Notes: generated from the letters alone by a model not told the origin. A stretch of 64,000 nucleotides of DNA from Bacillota bacterium (GCA_023445445.1 JAEXLD010000117.1:5123-69122); one strand, 5' to 3'. Positions 8,763-17,130 are shown, counted from the stretch's first letter. Program-made: numbers and translations.

Positions 8763-9122
8763 TTGCAAAATAATAAGTTAATACCTATATCAATAATTAT
8801 ACTTGCTTTTGGGATTTTATTTAGTTCAATTTATTTAGGATATTCCATACAAAAGATTCCTAATACTGAGTCTTTAAATAGTAGTGTTCTGACTATATCT
8901 GAAGTTTCTAAGTACCTTAGAATGACAGAGGAAGAAGTTGAAGGAATAATTGACATAGAACAATTTATGTTACAATCAACTGGAAGTTATACAGGTGTTA
9001 TGTTTCCTTACTTTAAGGTAAATGATAAATATTATTTTTATAAGGACCAAGTAGATGAATGGATAAAGGATGTTTCAATCCAACATAAGGAATATGATAT
9101 GAAAAAACACATAGTATTTTAA
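8763..9122 (+). CDS. Membrane-anchored excisionase-like helix-turn-helix protein
   Basis: About 119 residues: one N-terminal transmembrane helix (ISIIILAFGILFSSIYLGYSI), then an excisionase/MerR-like helix-turn-helix module (LTISEVSKYLRMTEEEVEGII through YYFYKDQVDEWIKD). Such membrane-tethered HTH proteins occur in Firmicutes with unknown roles. Start is uncertain: TTG at 8763 follows AAGGTGG by 7 bp, while the longer GTG at 8751 follows a weaker GAAGG. The next gene downstream is a frameshifted membrane gene. Confidence 0.65.
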   Translation: MQNNKLIPISIIILAFGILFSSIYLGYSIQKIPNTESLNSSVLTISEVSKYLRMTEEEVEGIIDIEQFMLQSTGSYTGVMFPYFKVNDKYYFYKDQVDEWIKDVSIQHKEYDMKKHIVF

Positions 9123-9179
9123 CTTAATCTCAATCTTATTACATTAAAAATTAATAATTATATTAAAAGGAGATATAAA

Positions 9180-9379
9180 ATGATAAAAATAAAATTACCC
9201 TTATTAGCATTAGTTATAAACTTTTTTTGTTTGGAATATTAGAATCCTTTTTGGGATCTAATATTGAAAGTATTATTCTTTCAGCTGTTTTGATTATTTG
9301 TTGCAACTTATGGGCAATAGGGCAGTATATAATCGAGAATAGCTATTTTTCTCATAAGGATAATAATGAGCAATCTTAA
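9180..9379 (+). pseudogene. Small membrane protein gene broken by a one-base frameshift
   Basis: An ATG at 9180 after AAAAGGAGATATAAA reads MIKIKLPLLALVINFFCLEY then stops (9240-9242). Adding one T to the T7 run at 9223-9229 restores a reading frame that continues LFGILESFLGSNIESIIL, SAVLIICCNLWAIGQYIIEN and ends SYFSHKDNNEQS at 9377-9379. The repaired product is about 66 residues with two hydrophobic spans. A single-base loss in a homopolymer is either a genuine mutation (possibly phase-variable) or a sequencing error. Family not recognised. Confidence 0.6.
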
Positions 9380-9491
9380 ACTATTATTTATAGGAGCAGT
9401 TTAAATGAGTTTGCCAAATAAACTTTCTTTACTATATCTATTTGATTGTGAACCTACGCTTTTAGATTATAATATCAAATATTTTTATAAT

Positions 9492-9529
9492 AAATACCCC
9501 CTACACTAATATAGTTGTAGGGGGTATTT
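9492..9529. terminator. Bidirectional terminator hairpin
   Basis: A 14-bp perfect stem (AAATACCCCCTACA with its complement) and a 10-base loop lie between the rightward frameshifted gene and the leftward reductase gene. GC-rich core and flanking A/T runs suit termination from both sides. Confidence 0.75.
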
Positions 9530-9553
9530 ATTATATTGTTTATTTCCTTACTC

Positions 9554-10087
9554 TTAATTCTCTTTATTTCTCTTTGAATATTTCATTATTATTATGCCCT
9601 CTTCCACATAATAAGCATTAAGACTTAAGTCTATTTTAGGATTATTTTCAAGAAATAATTTTCTTCCTTTACCTAGTATAGTAGGTATTATCCCTATGAT
9701 GTATTCGTCAATAATATCTTCCTTAAGAAAGCTATCAATCATAATTCCTCCTCCAAAGAGGAATATGTTTTTACCTTTTCCTTTTAATTCACTTATTGTT
9801 TTGCATATATCTCCACATATAAATTTATAATTATCATAATCCTCAATTTCTTGTGAAGTTGCTATATATACATCCTTATTCTTAAAGTCCTTATGGAAGT
9901 CTTGGTTATAACAATTCTTTCCCATAACTACCACATCAATAGTTTCCAAGAATTTATCAAATTCATGTTTGTCTTTAGTATTTAAAGTAGAATTGCCATC
10001 TCCAACAATCCACTCATAACCTCCATTTTCATCTGCTATATATCCATCTAAGCTTATTGCTAAATTTAATATTATTTTCCCATCCAT
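9554..10087 (-). CDS. RibD C-terminal/dihydrofolate-reductase-like protein
   Basis: A 177-residue single-domain protein of the RibD_C (dihydrofolate-reductase-like) family, as in YyaP/YwjB. It begins MDGKIILNLAISLDGYIADENGGYEW, followed by VVMGKNCY, and later KNIFLFGGGIMIDSFLKEDIIDEYIIGIIPTILGKG, the nucleotide-binding glycine segment and C-terminal strand. Family members reduce pyrimidine or pterin-type substrates with NADPH; the real substrate is unknown. It is a stand-alone gene 57 bp downstream of a GNAT gene and may share its transcript. Confidence 0.82.
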   Translation of the reverse strand: MDGKIILNLAISLDGYIADENGGYEWIVGDGNSTLNTKDKHEFDKFLETIDVVVMGKNCYNQDFHKDFKNKDVYIATSQEIEDYDNYKFICGDICKTISELKGKGKNIFLFGGGIMIDSFLKEDIIDEYIIGIIPTILGKGRKLFLENNPKIDLSLNAYYVEEGIIIMKYSKRNKEN

Positions 10088-10117
10088 ATTCCTTAACTCC
10101 TTTATATATATTTCATT

Positions 10118-10136
10118 AACTCCTAAAGGAGTTTTT
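10118..10136. repeat. ACTCC/GGAGT hairpin element
   Basis: AACTCC, 4 bases, GGAGTT then Ts on the plus strand. Since both flanking genes are read leftward, the T-run is on the wrong strand for terminating them, so it is better seen as a member of the dispersed hairpin family. Confidence 0.5.
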
Positions 10137-10144
10137 TCACTTTA

Positions 10145-10696
10145 TTACATCTTATCGTTTAATAAAACCATATGTATATGGTCTTCCCACTTGCCGTTTA
10201 TTTTTAAATATTTATATGCTAATCCCTCGTTATAAAATCCTAATTTTTCAACTACCTTTAAAGAAGGTTTATTTTTAGGCATTATATTTGCTTCGATTCT
10301 ATGCAAACCATATTCCTTAAATATAATTTCACTTCCATTTTTAATTGCCTCTGTCATATATCCTTTATTTACTTCATCTTTATCTAATTTATAACCGAGA
10401 TGGCATGATAAAAACGCTCCCCATATAATATTGTTAAAAGCAACAGAACCAATTATTTTATTGTCATCTTCCTTTTTGAAAATCCACAGCCTCAGGGTAC
10501 TATTATTTTTAATATTAAATAACTCTTTTTCTAATTGTTCTTCCTGATATTCCTTTGTATAAAATTTTTCACTTTTCACTGCTTCCCACTCTTCTAAAAA
10601 GGAATTATTTCTTAAATAATAATCTATAACCAATTCTGCATAGGTCTTGTCTAGTATCTTCAATATAAGTCTTTCAGTTTCATATACGTTTTTCAT
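10145..10696 (-). CDS. GNAT acetyltransferase, RimJ/RimL type
   Basis: A 183-residue N-acetyltransferase. It starts MKNVYETERLILKILDKTYAELVIDYY and contains GSVAFNNIIWGAFLSCHLGYKLDKDEVNKGYMTEAIKNG (strand 4 and acetyl-CoA pyrophosphate loop; the family RGxGxA is replaced by KGYMTEA) and HRIEANIMPKNKPSLKVVEKLGF, the signature of the Rim-type branch. Members acetylate ribosomal-protein N-termini or small amines; the target here is unknown. Ribosome binding site GGAGGGTG precedes the ATG. Confidence 0.87.
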   Translation of the reverse strand: MKNVYETERLILKILDKTYAELVIDYYLRNNSFLEEWEAVKSEKFYTKEYQEEQLEKELFNIKNNSTLRLWIFKKEDDNKIIGSVAFNNIIWGAFLSCHLGYKLDKDEVNKGYMTEAIKNGSEIIFKEYGLHRIEANIMPKNKPSLKVVEKLGFYNEGLAYKYLKINGKWEDHIHMVLLNDKM

Positions 10697-10836
10697 TAAA
10701 CACCCTCCTTCAATTATAAGGATTATTGTTAAGTATTATAATAGAGACATACTATTATTTTTCATTTATCTTGAAATTAATTATACATCGAAAGTACAAA
10801 TATAAAAACAAATTTTCCCATTATGAATCTTTTATA

Positions 10837-10890
10837 AACTCCGAAAGGAGTTTTTTCCTTAATTCTACATTCTTCATTTTACATTTTACA
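10837..10890. repeat. Composite dispersed repeat: hairpin plus inverted TACATT tract
   Basis: AAACTCCGAAAGGAGTTTTTT hairpin (10837-10857) followed by TTCTACATTC-TTCATTTTAC-ATTTTACA, which is the reverse complement of the ATGTARAATG tract. Layout mirrors the copy at 7117. Confidence 0.65.
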
Positions 10891-10891
10891 T

Positions 10892-10922
10892 AAAAAAAAG
10901 GTTGCTTTCGCAACCCTTTTTT
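10892..10922 (-). terminator. glpK terminator
   Basis: GGTTGC / GCAACC stem with a TTTC loop, followed on the minus strand by eight Ts, ending 3 bp after the glpK stop codon. Confidence 0.85.
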
Positions 10923-10924
10923 TC

Positions 10925-12421
10925 TTACTCTTCTTCCCATTTTAATGATCTTTTAACTGCTTTTTTCCATCCATTATAGTATTGGTTAACCTTATCTGAA
11001 TCTAGCTTTGGTTCAAATTCATCTGCCATATACCAGAACTTCTTAATTTCTTCTTTGTCCTTCCAAAAGCCTACTGCAAGTCCTGCTAAGTAAGCTGCTC
11101 CTAAAGCTGTAGTTTCTGATATTATAGGTCTTATTACCTTTGTTCTTAATATATCTGATTGGAATTGCATTAAGAATTTATTTCTACTTGCTCCTCCATC
11201 TACCTTTATTTCTTTTAGTTCAGTTCCTACATCTTCTTTCATAGCATCAATAAGATCCTTTGTTTGATATGCTATTGATTCTAATGCAGCTCTAATTAAA
11301 TGATTTCTATTTGCTCCCCTAGTTAAGCCTAAAATAGCACCTCTTGCATACATATCCCAATGGGGTGCCCCTAATCCTACGAAAGCTGGAACTATATAAA
11401 CCCCTCCATTGTCATTTACTTTTTGAGCAAAGTATTCAGTATCTGCAGAATCATTAACTAACTTCAATTCATCCCTAAGCCATTGAATTACTGCTCCACC
11501 AACAAAAACAGAGCCTTCTAAAGCATATTGAACCTTTCCATCTAAACCTATTGCTATAGTAGTTAAAAGTCCATTCTTACTTTCAACCATTTCATCACCA
11601 GTATTCATTAGTAAGAAACAACCAGTGCCATAAGTGTTTTTAGCTTCGCCTTTTTCAAAACAAGTTTGTCCAAATAAGGCTGATTGTTGATCTCCTGCTA
11701 TTCCAGCTATAGATACACTTACATCTATTTTACCTCCAAGATTAGTATATCCATAAACTTCTGATGAGTTTTTCACTTCTGGTAACATAGATTTTGGAAT
11801 ATTTAATTCTTCTAAAAGCTTATGATCCCATCTTAGTTCCTTTATATTGTAAAGCATTGTTCTAGAAGCATTTGTATAATCTGTAACATGTACCTTACCA
11901 TTTGTTAGCTTCCACACAAGCCATGTATCTACAGTTCCAAATAACAAGTCTCCTTTTTCTGCCTTTTCTCTTGCTCCCTCTACATTGTCTAATATCCACT
12001 TAATTTTAGTTCCTGAGAAATATGCATCAACAACTAAACCTGTATTTTCTTTTATATATGATTCCAAACCCTTAGCTTTTAAATTATCACATATTTCTGC
12101 AGTTCTTCTGCATTGCCAAACTATAGCATTATATACTGGAACTCCAGTATTTTTATCCCATACTATTGTAGTTTCTCTTTGATTAGTGATACCTATTGCT
12201 GCTACTTCATCTTGACTAATATTAGTTTTAGCTATAACCTCTTGAAGAACTCCATATTGAGTTGCCCAAATTTCTAATGGATCATGTTCTACCCAACCTT
12301 CTTTAGGATATCTTTGAGTAAATTCCTTTTGACTTACCCCTAATATATTTTGTTCCTTATCAAATACTATTGCTCTTGAACTAGTAGTACCTTGATCTAG
12401 TGCTATAATATATTTTTTCAT
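10925..12421 (-). CDS. glpK: Glycerol kinase
   Basis: A 498-residue FGGY-family kinase that phosphorylates glycerol to glycerol-3-phosphate with ATP in the cytoplasm. Diagnostic segments: KKYIIALDQGTTSSRAIVFD (phosphate-1 loop), AIGITNQRETTIVWD, WILDNVEGAREKAEKGDLLFGTVDTWLVWKLT, the FGGY signature region, and VDGGASRNKFLMQFQSDIL near the C-terminus. Length matches the family exactly. glpP lies immediately upstream and a strong leader hairpin (12484-12522) separates them, so expression is expected to depend on GlpP antitermination. No glpF or glpD is in the window. Confidence 0.98.
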   Translation of the reverse strand: MKKYIIALDQGTTSSRAIVFDKEQNILGVSQKEFTQRYPKEGWVEHDPLEIWATQYGVLQEVIAKTNISQDEVAAIGITNQRETTIVWDKNTGVPVYNAIVWQCRRTAEICDNLKAKGLESYIKENTGLVVDAYFSGTKIKWILDNVEGAREKAEKGDLLFGTVDTWLVWKLTNGKVHVTDYTNASRTMLYNIKELRWDHKLLEELNIPKSMLPEVKNSSEVYGYTNLGGKIDVSVSIAGIAGDQQSALFGQTCFEKGEAKNTYGTGCFLLMNTGDEMVESKNGLLTTIAIGLDGKVQYALEGSVFVGGAVIQWLRDELKLVNDSADTEYFAQKVNDNGGVYIVPAFVGLGAPHWDMYARGAILGLTRGANRNHLIRAALESIAYQTKDLIDAMKEDVGTELKEIKVDGGASRNKFLMQFQSDILRTKVIRPIISETTALGAAYLAGLAVGFWKDKEEIKKFWYMADEFEPKLDSDKVNQYYNGWKKAVKRSLKWEEE

Positions 12422-12483
12422 ATATATTCACTCCCTTATCTATAATAAATATAAATCTTAAAAATCTACTATTTTAAAAATAA

Positions 12484-12522
12484 AAAACTACATAAAACTG
12501 CATAACAGCTTTATGTAGTTTT
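12484..12522 (-). promoter_or_regulatory. glpK leader terminator, probable GlpP antitermination target
   Basis: A 13-bp perfect inverted repeat (AAAACTACATAAA with its complement) plus an inner CTG/CAG pair, followed on the minus strand by TTTTTTATTTTT, lies 62 bp before glpK and 16 bp after glpP. In Bacillus subtilis GlpP with glycerol-3-phosphate prevents termination at such leaders. The hairpin is seen; the GlpP link is inferred from position. Confidence 0.72.
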
Positions 12523-12537
12523 ATTTTTTAACATTTT

Positions 12538-13098
12538 CTACATATACCAAATATCTTTTTTTGTTGTAGATATACATGTTGCTCCACTTTTTAAAGTTTC
12601 TACTACATCTGCTTTTTCAGAAATTAACCCTCCTGCTATTAAAGGTTTATCTAATTTTGATGAAATTTCTGTAATTATTTTAAACAGTAATCCTGGAAGA
12701 ATTTCTACTGCATCACATTCTTTTACTAAATGTTTTTTCATATTTTCCTTAGATAAACTATCTATCATAAAAAATCTTTGAATACCTATAAATCCAAGTT
12801 TTTTTGCACTTCTTAATAACTGTGGCTTTGTACTTATAATTCCCTTAAAGCTTGTATTTTCTTTTATGAACTTCAATGCATATTCATTACTAGAAAGTCC
12901 TTCTACCAAATCCACATGTATAATACCTATTTTTTCACTACTTGATATCATATCACTTATTGACTTCATGTTAAGTATATTACCAAATAAAACGAATATA
13001 ACTCTTAGGTCACTTTTCAATGCAACTTCAAGATCCTTTTCATCTTTTACAGCAGCTACAATAGGATTTTCTTCTAATATATCTCTAAAACTACTCAT
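12538..13098 (-). CDS. glpP: Glycerol-3-phosphate-responsive antiterminator GlpP
   Basis: About 186 residues of the GlpP family, a TIM-barrel RNA-binding regulator that with glycerol-3-phosphate lets transcription pass the glp leader terminators. Typical segments: FRDILEENPIVAAVKD at the start, VIFVLFGNILNMKSI, IHVDLVEGLS, GIISTKPQLLRSAKKLGFIGIQRFFMIDSLS, and VEILPGLLFKII with PLIAGGLI near the end. The frame is open to 13161, but the homologous start is the ATG at 13098, preceded by AAGGATAGGA; I prefer it. A TTGACA box about 70 bp upstream may be its promoter. Confidence 0.92.
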   Translation of the reverse strand: MSSFRDILEENPIVAAVKDEKDLEVALKSDLRVIFVLFGNILNMKSISDMISSSEKIGIIHVDLVEGLSSNEYALKFIKENTSFKGIISTKPQLLRSAKKLGFIGIQRFFMIDSLSKENMKKHLVKECDAVEILPGLLFKIITEISSKLDKPLIAGGLISEKADVVETLKSGATCISTTKKDIWYM

Positions 13099-13200
13099 TT
13101 TAATTCCTATCCTTACACCATCTTTTTTGTAACCATTTACAATATAATACAAGTTTATCATTTACATTTATAAACTGTCAATTGCATCTATAGTTATTTT

Positions 13201-13290
13201 CCCTTTACTGTGAAAATGAAGATATACCACCTACCCCTCTTCTTTGGGCTGCTGGGATTCCTATATTGGTAGAAATAATCCTTAGGCATT
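13201..13290. other. GC-richer island of unknown nature upstream of glpP
   Basis: About 90 bp with long G/C runs (CCACCTACCCC, GGGCTGCTGGGATTCC), unlike the AT-rich gaps around it. The minus strand has a short open frame ending GIPAAQRRGVGGISSFSQ with host-like codons but no start; the plus strand encodes a hydrophobic 18-mer, MKIYHLPLFFGLLGFLYW, without a ribosome binding site. TACCA/TGGTA ends could form a stem. It may be a gene remnant, a repeat or a structured RNA. Confidence 0.35.
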
Positions 13291-13293
13291 ACA

Positions 13294-13331
13294 TAAAAAA
13301 AGATGTATTAAATTTAATTTTAATACATCTT
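13294..13331 (-). terminator. Terminator of the amino-acid ABC operon
   Basis: 13-bp perfect stem AAGATGTATTAAA with complement, 6-base loop, then seven Ts on the minus strand, 11 bp beyond the ATPase stop codon. Confidence 0.85.
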
Positions 13332-13341
13332 CTTATAAATC

Positions 13342-14064
13342 TTATAAAACCTTAGATAAGAAATCTTGTGTTCTTGGGTTCTTAGGATTATCAAATACTT
13401 CCTCTGGAGTTCCTTGTTCTACAATTTTTCCTTCATCCATAAATAAAATCCTATCACCAACTTCTCTAGCAAATCCCATTTCGTGAGTTACAACTACCAT
13501 AGTCATACCTTCTTTTGCAAGATCCTTCATAACATTTAGAACTTCACCAACCATCTCTGGGTCTAATGCTGATGTTGGTTCATCAAATAATATGACTTCT
13601 GGTTCCATAGCTAAAGCTCTTGCTATTGCTATTCTTTGCTTTTGTCCTCCTGATAATGATGATGGATAAGCCTCTTCCTTATCTAATAAACCTACCTTCT
13701 TTAATAAATCCTTTGCTGTTTTTACTGCTTCATTTTTTGATTTATTTTTTACATTAATAGGGGCAATAGTTAAGTTTTCTAAAACAGTTTTGTGAGGGAA
13801 TAAGTTGAATTGTTGAAATACCATTCCCATCTTTTCTCTTATTTCATTTATGTTAGTATTTTTATCTGTTATATTCTTACCTTCAAAAATAATTTCTCCC
13901 TCAGTAGGAACTTCTAATAAGTTTAAACATCTTAAAAAAGTACTTTTCCCAGATCCTGAAGGTCCAATAACTACCACCACTTCACCTTGGTTAATAGTTT
14001 CATTTATACCTTTTAAAACTTCATTTTCTCCAAAAGATTTGTGTAAATTATTAACGTTGATCAC
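13342..14064 (-). CDS. Polar amino-acid ABC transporter ATP-binding protein (GlnQ type)
   Basis: A 240-residue ABC ATPase. Walker A is GPSGSGKST (residues 33-41), the Q-loop region is VFQQFNLFPHKTVLEN, the signature LSGGQKQR, Walker B VILFDEPTSALDP, and the switch His in VVVTHEMGFA. FNLFPHKT and SALDPEMVGEVL are typical of the polar amino-acid (PAAT) subgroup. It energises uptake through the permease encoded upstream; the two genes overlap by 14 bp. Likely substrates are glutamine, cystine or arginine-type amino acids, not resolvable here. Confidence 0.95.
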   Translation of the reverse strand: MINVNNLHKSFGENEVLKGINETINQGEVVVVIGPSGSGKSTFLRCLNLLEVPTEGEIIFEGKNITDKNTNINEIREKMGMVFQQFNLFPHKTVLENLTIAPINVKNKSKNEAVKTAKDLLKKVGLLDKEEAYPSSLSGGQKQRIAIARALAMEPEVILFDEPTSALDPEMVGEVLNVMKDLAKEGMTMVVVTHEMGFAREVGDRILFMDEGKIVEQGTPEEVFDNPKNPRTQDFLSKVL

Positions 14065-14731
14065 CGGCCTTCATTCTCCTTTCTATATAATTCATTAATC
14101 TACCTAATGTAAATGTAATAATAAAATAAAATGCTGCTGCAACTATTAGTGGCTCAAAACCTCTAAAGGTATTACCTCTAATAACCTTAGCTGCATACAT
14201 TATTTCTCCAACTCCAATTACAGATGCCATTGAAGATTCCTTAATTACAGTAACAAATTCATTACCTATTGCAGGTAAAATATTGCTAATTGCTTGTGGC
14301 ATTACAATAAGCTTCATGGCCATAAATTGGCTCATACCTAAACTTCTTGCTGCTTCATATTGGCCCTTATCTACAGCATCTATACCAGCTCTTATTATTT
14401 CAGATACATAAGCAGCTGAATTTAAAGAAACAGCTATAATACCTGCTGGTAATGGTGCCATATTTATTCCTAATAATTCATCAAAGGCATAATATACTAT
14501 CATAATTTGAAGAAGCATTGGTGTTCCTCTAATTATTTCAATATAAGCAGTTGCAATTGCCTTTAGTGGATTGATTTTTAATATTGTAAATTTCGATCTT
14601 TTCATAAAGGTTAAAATAGAGCCAAGAACTACACCGCACAAAACACTTATTGCTGATATAATTAATGTCCAATTAACGCCATCAAAGAAATATGGCATAT
14701 ATTCAGATAAAAAACTAAAATCTAATGTCAA
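14051..14731 (-). CDS. Polar amino-acid ABC transporter permease
   Basis: A 226-residue inner-membrane permease of the HisM/GlnP type, with about five spans. The N-terminal PYFFDGVNWTLIISAISVLCG region and the IEIIRGTPMLLQIMIVYYAF segment are typical, and the EAA loop reads YEAARSLGMSQFMAMKLIVMPQAISNILPAIGNEF, the coupling site for the ATPase. The start is TTG at 14731, supported by AAGGGGTG 7 bp upstream. Overlaps the ATPase gene, so the two are translationally coupled. Confidence 0.94.
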   Translation of the reverse strand: MTLDFSFLSEYMPYFFDGVNWTLIISAISVLCGVVLGSILTFMKRSKFTILKINPLKAIATAYIEIIRGTPMLLQIMIVYYAFDELLGINMAPLPAGIIAVSLNSAAYVSEIIRAGIDAVDKGQYEAARSLGMSQFMAMKLIVMPQAISNILPAIGNEFVTVIKESSMASVIGVGEIMYAAKVIRGNTFRGFEPLIVAAAFYFIITFTLGRLMNYIERRMKAGDQR

Positions 14732-14831
14732 AGCTTACACCCCTTATCTATATTTTTCACAAATGAAAAAATGAATAACTAGAGGATAACTCCTCCAATT
14801 ACTTCATTTTTTATTATCATAGCTTTATTTG

Positions 14832-15659
14832 TTAATTTTGAACTTGTTTTTCAGCTAATGCATTAGCATCTATAATAAATCCATCTAATAAATTTTCATC
14901 TTTAATTCTCTTAATTGTACCATTAACTGAATCTAATAATTCTTTTTCATTCTTCTTTAATCCTATAGCAGAACCGCCTTCAGTATCCTTAACACTTTCT
15001 TCCCCAACTACTAATTCTGGATTATTCTTAACTATCATTTCAGCAACTGGTAATTCTACTACTAAAGCTTCAATTTTTCCTGATTTTAAGCTTAATACTA
15101 AATCATTAACATTTGATAATAATTGAATATCAGCTTCTGGGATATTATCTTTAGCTATATCTGCTTGAATTGCACCCATTTGAGCTCCAACCTTTTGTCC
15201 TTTTAGATCTTCAAAAGTCTTATACTTGTCCTTATTCTCAGCTTTAACTAAAAATCCATGTTCTGCAATATAGTAAATATCTGAAAAGTCTATAGCTTTC
15301 TTTCTTTCCTCAGTAGGAGTCATACCTGATATAACTAAATCTATCTTACCTGATGGTACACCTGCTACTAATGAATCAAAATCCATATCTTGAATTTCTA
15401 ATTCAACTCCCATATCCTTAGCTATTTCTTTAGCGATACTAATATCAAATCCTACTATTTCATCTTTTCCATCAGCATTAATTATATGAAACTCATATGG
15501 AGCATAATCTGCACTTAAGCCTACAATTAACTTTCCTTTTGATTTTATTTCAGAAAGCTTGTCTCCTTCATTAGCTTTCTTTCCACAACTAATTAATCCT
15601 ATGCTCATTACTCCAATAGTAGCTATTGCAAATATCTTTTTTAACATTCCTTTTTTCAT
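14832..15659 (-). CDS. Amino-acid ABC transporter substrate-binding lipoprotein
   Basis: A 275-residue family-3 solute-binding protein. A lipoprotein signal peptide ends GLISC with the lipidated cysteine at residue 25. The mature part shows KGKLIVGLSADYAPYEFH, EIVGFDISIAKEIAKDMGVELE, DLVISGMTPTEERKKAIDFSDIYY and GAQMGAIQADI, all characteristic of the PAAT receptor family. It is tethered outside the membrane and delivers its ligand to the permease encoded 100 bp downstream. First gene of the operon. Confidence 0.95.
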   Translation of the reverse strand: MKKGMLKKIFAIATIGVMSIGLISCGKKANEGDKLSEIKSKGKLIVGLSADYAPYEFHIINADGKDEIVGFDISIAKEIAKDMGVELEIQDMDFDSLVAGVPSGKIDLVISGMTPTEERKKAIDFSDIYYIAEHGFLVKAENKDKYKTFEDLKGQKVGAQMGAIQADIAKDNIPEADIQLLSNVNDLVLSLKSGKIEALVVELPVAEMIVKNNPELVVGEESVKDTEGGSAIGLKKNEKELLDSVNGTIKRIKDENLLDGFIIDANALAEKQVQN

Positions 15660-15890
15660 ATCTAAACCCCCTAATTATTAACTTCCTATCTTCTATTTTT
15701 ACGATAGCATAATTATACACCTACTTTTTATTTTTATGCAATACCTTTTTATTAATTTTTTATAAAATTTTTATAATTTTTTTATAATTATAATTTTTCA
15801 TGATATTCATTATAAAAACCCTATATATTTTAATAGAAATATCCTGTTTTATATAAGATAAGTCGAATTTTATTATTCACAATTTAAAAT

Positions 15891-15976
15891 ATTTATACAT
15901 AATTTTTAATTCTAATTGAAAATTTATACATAAAATAAAGTTGTCAGATTGTATTTATATTAAATTATTTATACAG
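15891..15976. promoter_or_regulatory. Repeated ATTTATACATAA motif between divergent genes
   Basis: ATTTATACATAA occurs exactly twice, at 15891 and 15922 (31 bp apart, about three helical turns), with a related ATTTATACAG at 15967. The 388-bp gap 15660-16047 separates the leftward ABC operon from the rightward P-loop gene, so these could be operator sites for either. In such AT-rich DNA chance is a serious alternative. Nothing else was found in this gap. Confidence 0.3.
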
Positions 15977-16047
15977 TTCCATTTTTCTAATGCACACATA
16001 TATTGTTATAGGAACGCTATTGCAGCAATAATTAGGAGTGATATTTT

Positions 16048-17130
16048 TTGACTTATAACAAAGAAAGGCATATTTTTCTAGGAGGTAATACTTATAAAGG
16101 CTTTCATTCTTTTTTTAACTATATAATTAATAAAGAAGATGCTAATAGAATTTTTTGTATTAAGGGGGGCCCAGGAACAGGAAAATCTTATTTAATGAAA
16201 AAGGTAGCTACTTTCTTTCTTGATAATGGATATACGGTAGAGTATAATCATTGTTCTTCTGATGAGAAATCTCTAGATGGAATTGTAATACCTGAATTAA
16301 AAATTGCCATGCTAGACGGCACTGCTCCACATATGGTGGATCCAATATATCCTGGTGCTATTGATGAAATAATTAATATGGGAATTGCCCTAGATAATGA
16401 AGCTCTTTCTTTTAATAAAAAAGAATTAATTGATTTATATAAAGAAATAAGCAACAATTTTCAAAGAGCTTACAAATTTCTTTCTGCTGCTAAACCTATC
16501 CACGATGATTGGAGTAGATTAAATTCTGAGGCTCTAGGCTATAGTAAAGTAATTACTATAGCTGATAGCCTTAAGGAAGAAGTTTTTAATAAGCAAAAAT
16601 CTGGCTTTGGTGATGAAAGACATATATTTGCAACGGCATTTACACCTAATGGAATAATTACCTTTACAGAAGAGTTAGTTGCTATATTTAAACACAAATT
16701 CATTTTAAAGGGAGGTCCTGGCTTCAGTAAGACTAAAATCCTTATAGAATTAGGAAAGCTTGCTCAAAAGAAGGGCTACTTCGTAGAATATCTCCATGAT
16801 CCATTTAATCCTGAAAGAATTGAGCATATTTTGATTCCTGAAATATCAGTTTCAATAGTTACTGAGAATGAAATCAGTAAATGCTCTTTTAATGGAAAAA
16901 CTTATAATATTGAAGACTTTTGTAATTATTCTATTTTAAAAAAGAATGAAGAAGAAATAGAATGCGATAAGTATATTTTTAATGAATTAACTGATAAAGC
17001 ATTAAAATTAATATCTAATGCTCATACAATTCATGATGAGTTAGAAGCTTATTATATAAAAGCCTTAAATTTTGATGTATTAAATGGTATTTATAATGAC
17101 ACAATTAACAAGCTTAAAAAATATATTTAA
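16048..17130 (+). CDS. Internally duplicated P-loop ATPase (PRK06851-like)
   Basis: A 360-residue protein made of two related halves. Half one begins RHIFLGGNTYKGFHSF and carries an intact Walker A, GGPGTGKS (residues 40-47); half two begins RHIFATAFTPNGIITF (residue 191) and carries a degenerate loop, GGPGFSKT (222-229), lacking the invariant glycine before lysine. Both halves end in an IHDD/IHDE motif. Clostridial homologues are annotated only as hypothetical ATPases. The start is TTG, with AGGAG 9 bp upstream. A single-gene unit flanked by long AT-rich gaps. Function unknown; nucleotide binding by half one is likely. Confidence 0.78.
   Translation: MTYNKERHIFLGGNTYKGFHSFFNYIINKEDANRIFCIKGGPGTGKSYLMKKVATFFLDNGYTVEYNHCSSDEKSLDGIVIPELKIAMLDGTAPHMVDPIYPGAIDEIINMGIALDNEALSFNKKELIDLYKEISNNFQRAYKFLSAAKPIHDDWSRLNSEALGYSKVITIADSLKEEVFNKQKSGFGDERHIFATAFTPNGIITFTEELVAIFKHKFILKGGPGFSKTKILIELGKLAQKKGYFVEYLHDPFNPERIEHILIPEISVSIVTENEISKCSFNGKTYNIEDFCNYSILKKNEEEIECDKYIFNELTDKALKLISNAHTIHDELEAYYIKALNFDVLNGIYNDTINKLKKYI

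Noticed and set aside
9380..9491. Extra small gene after the frameshifted membrane gene
   Set aside because: Only a very short frame without ribosome binding site; the DNA is mostly AT-rich spacer.
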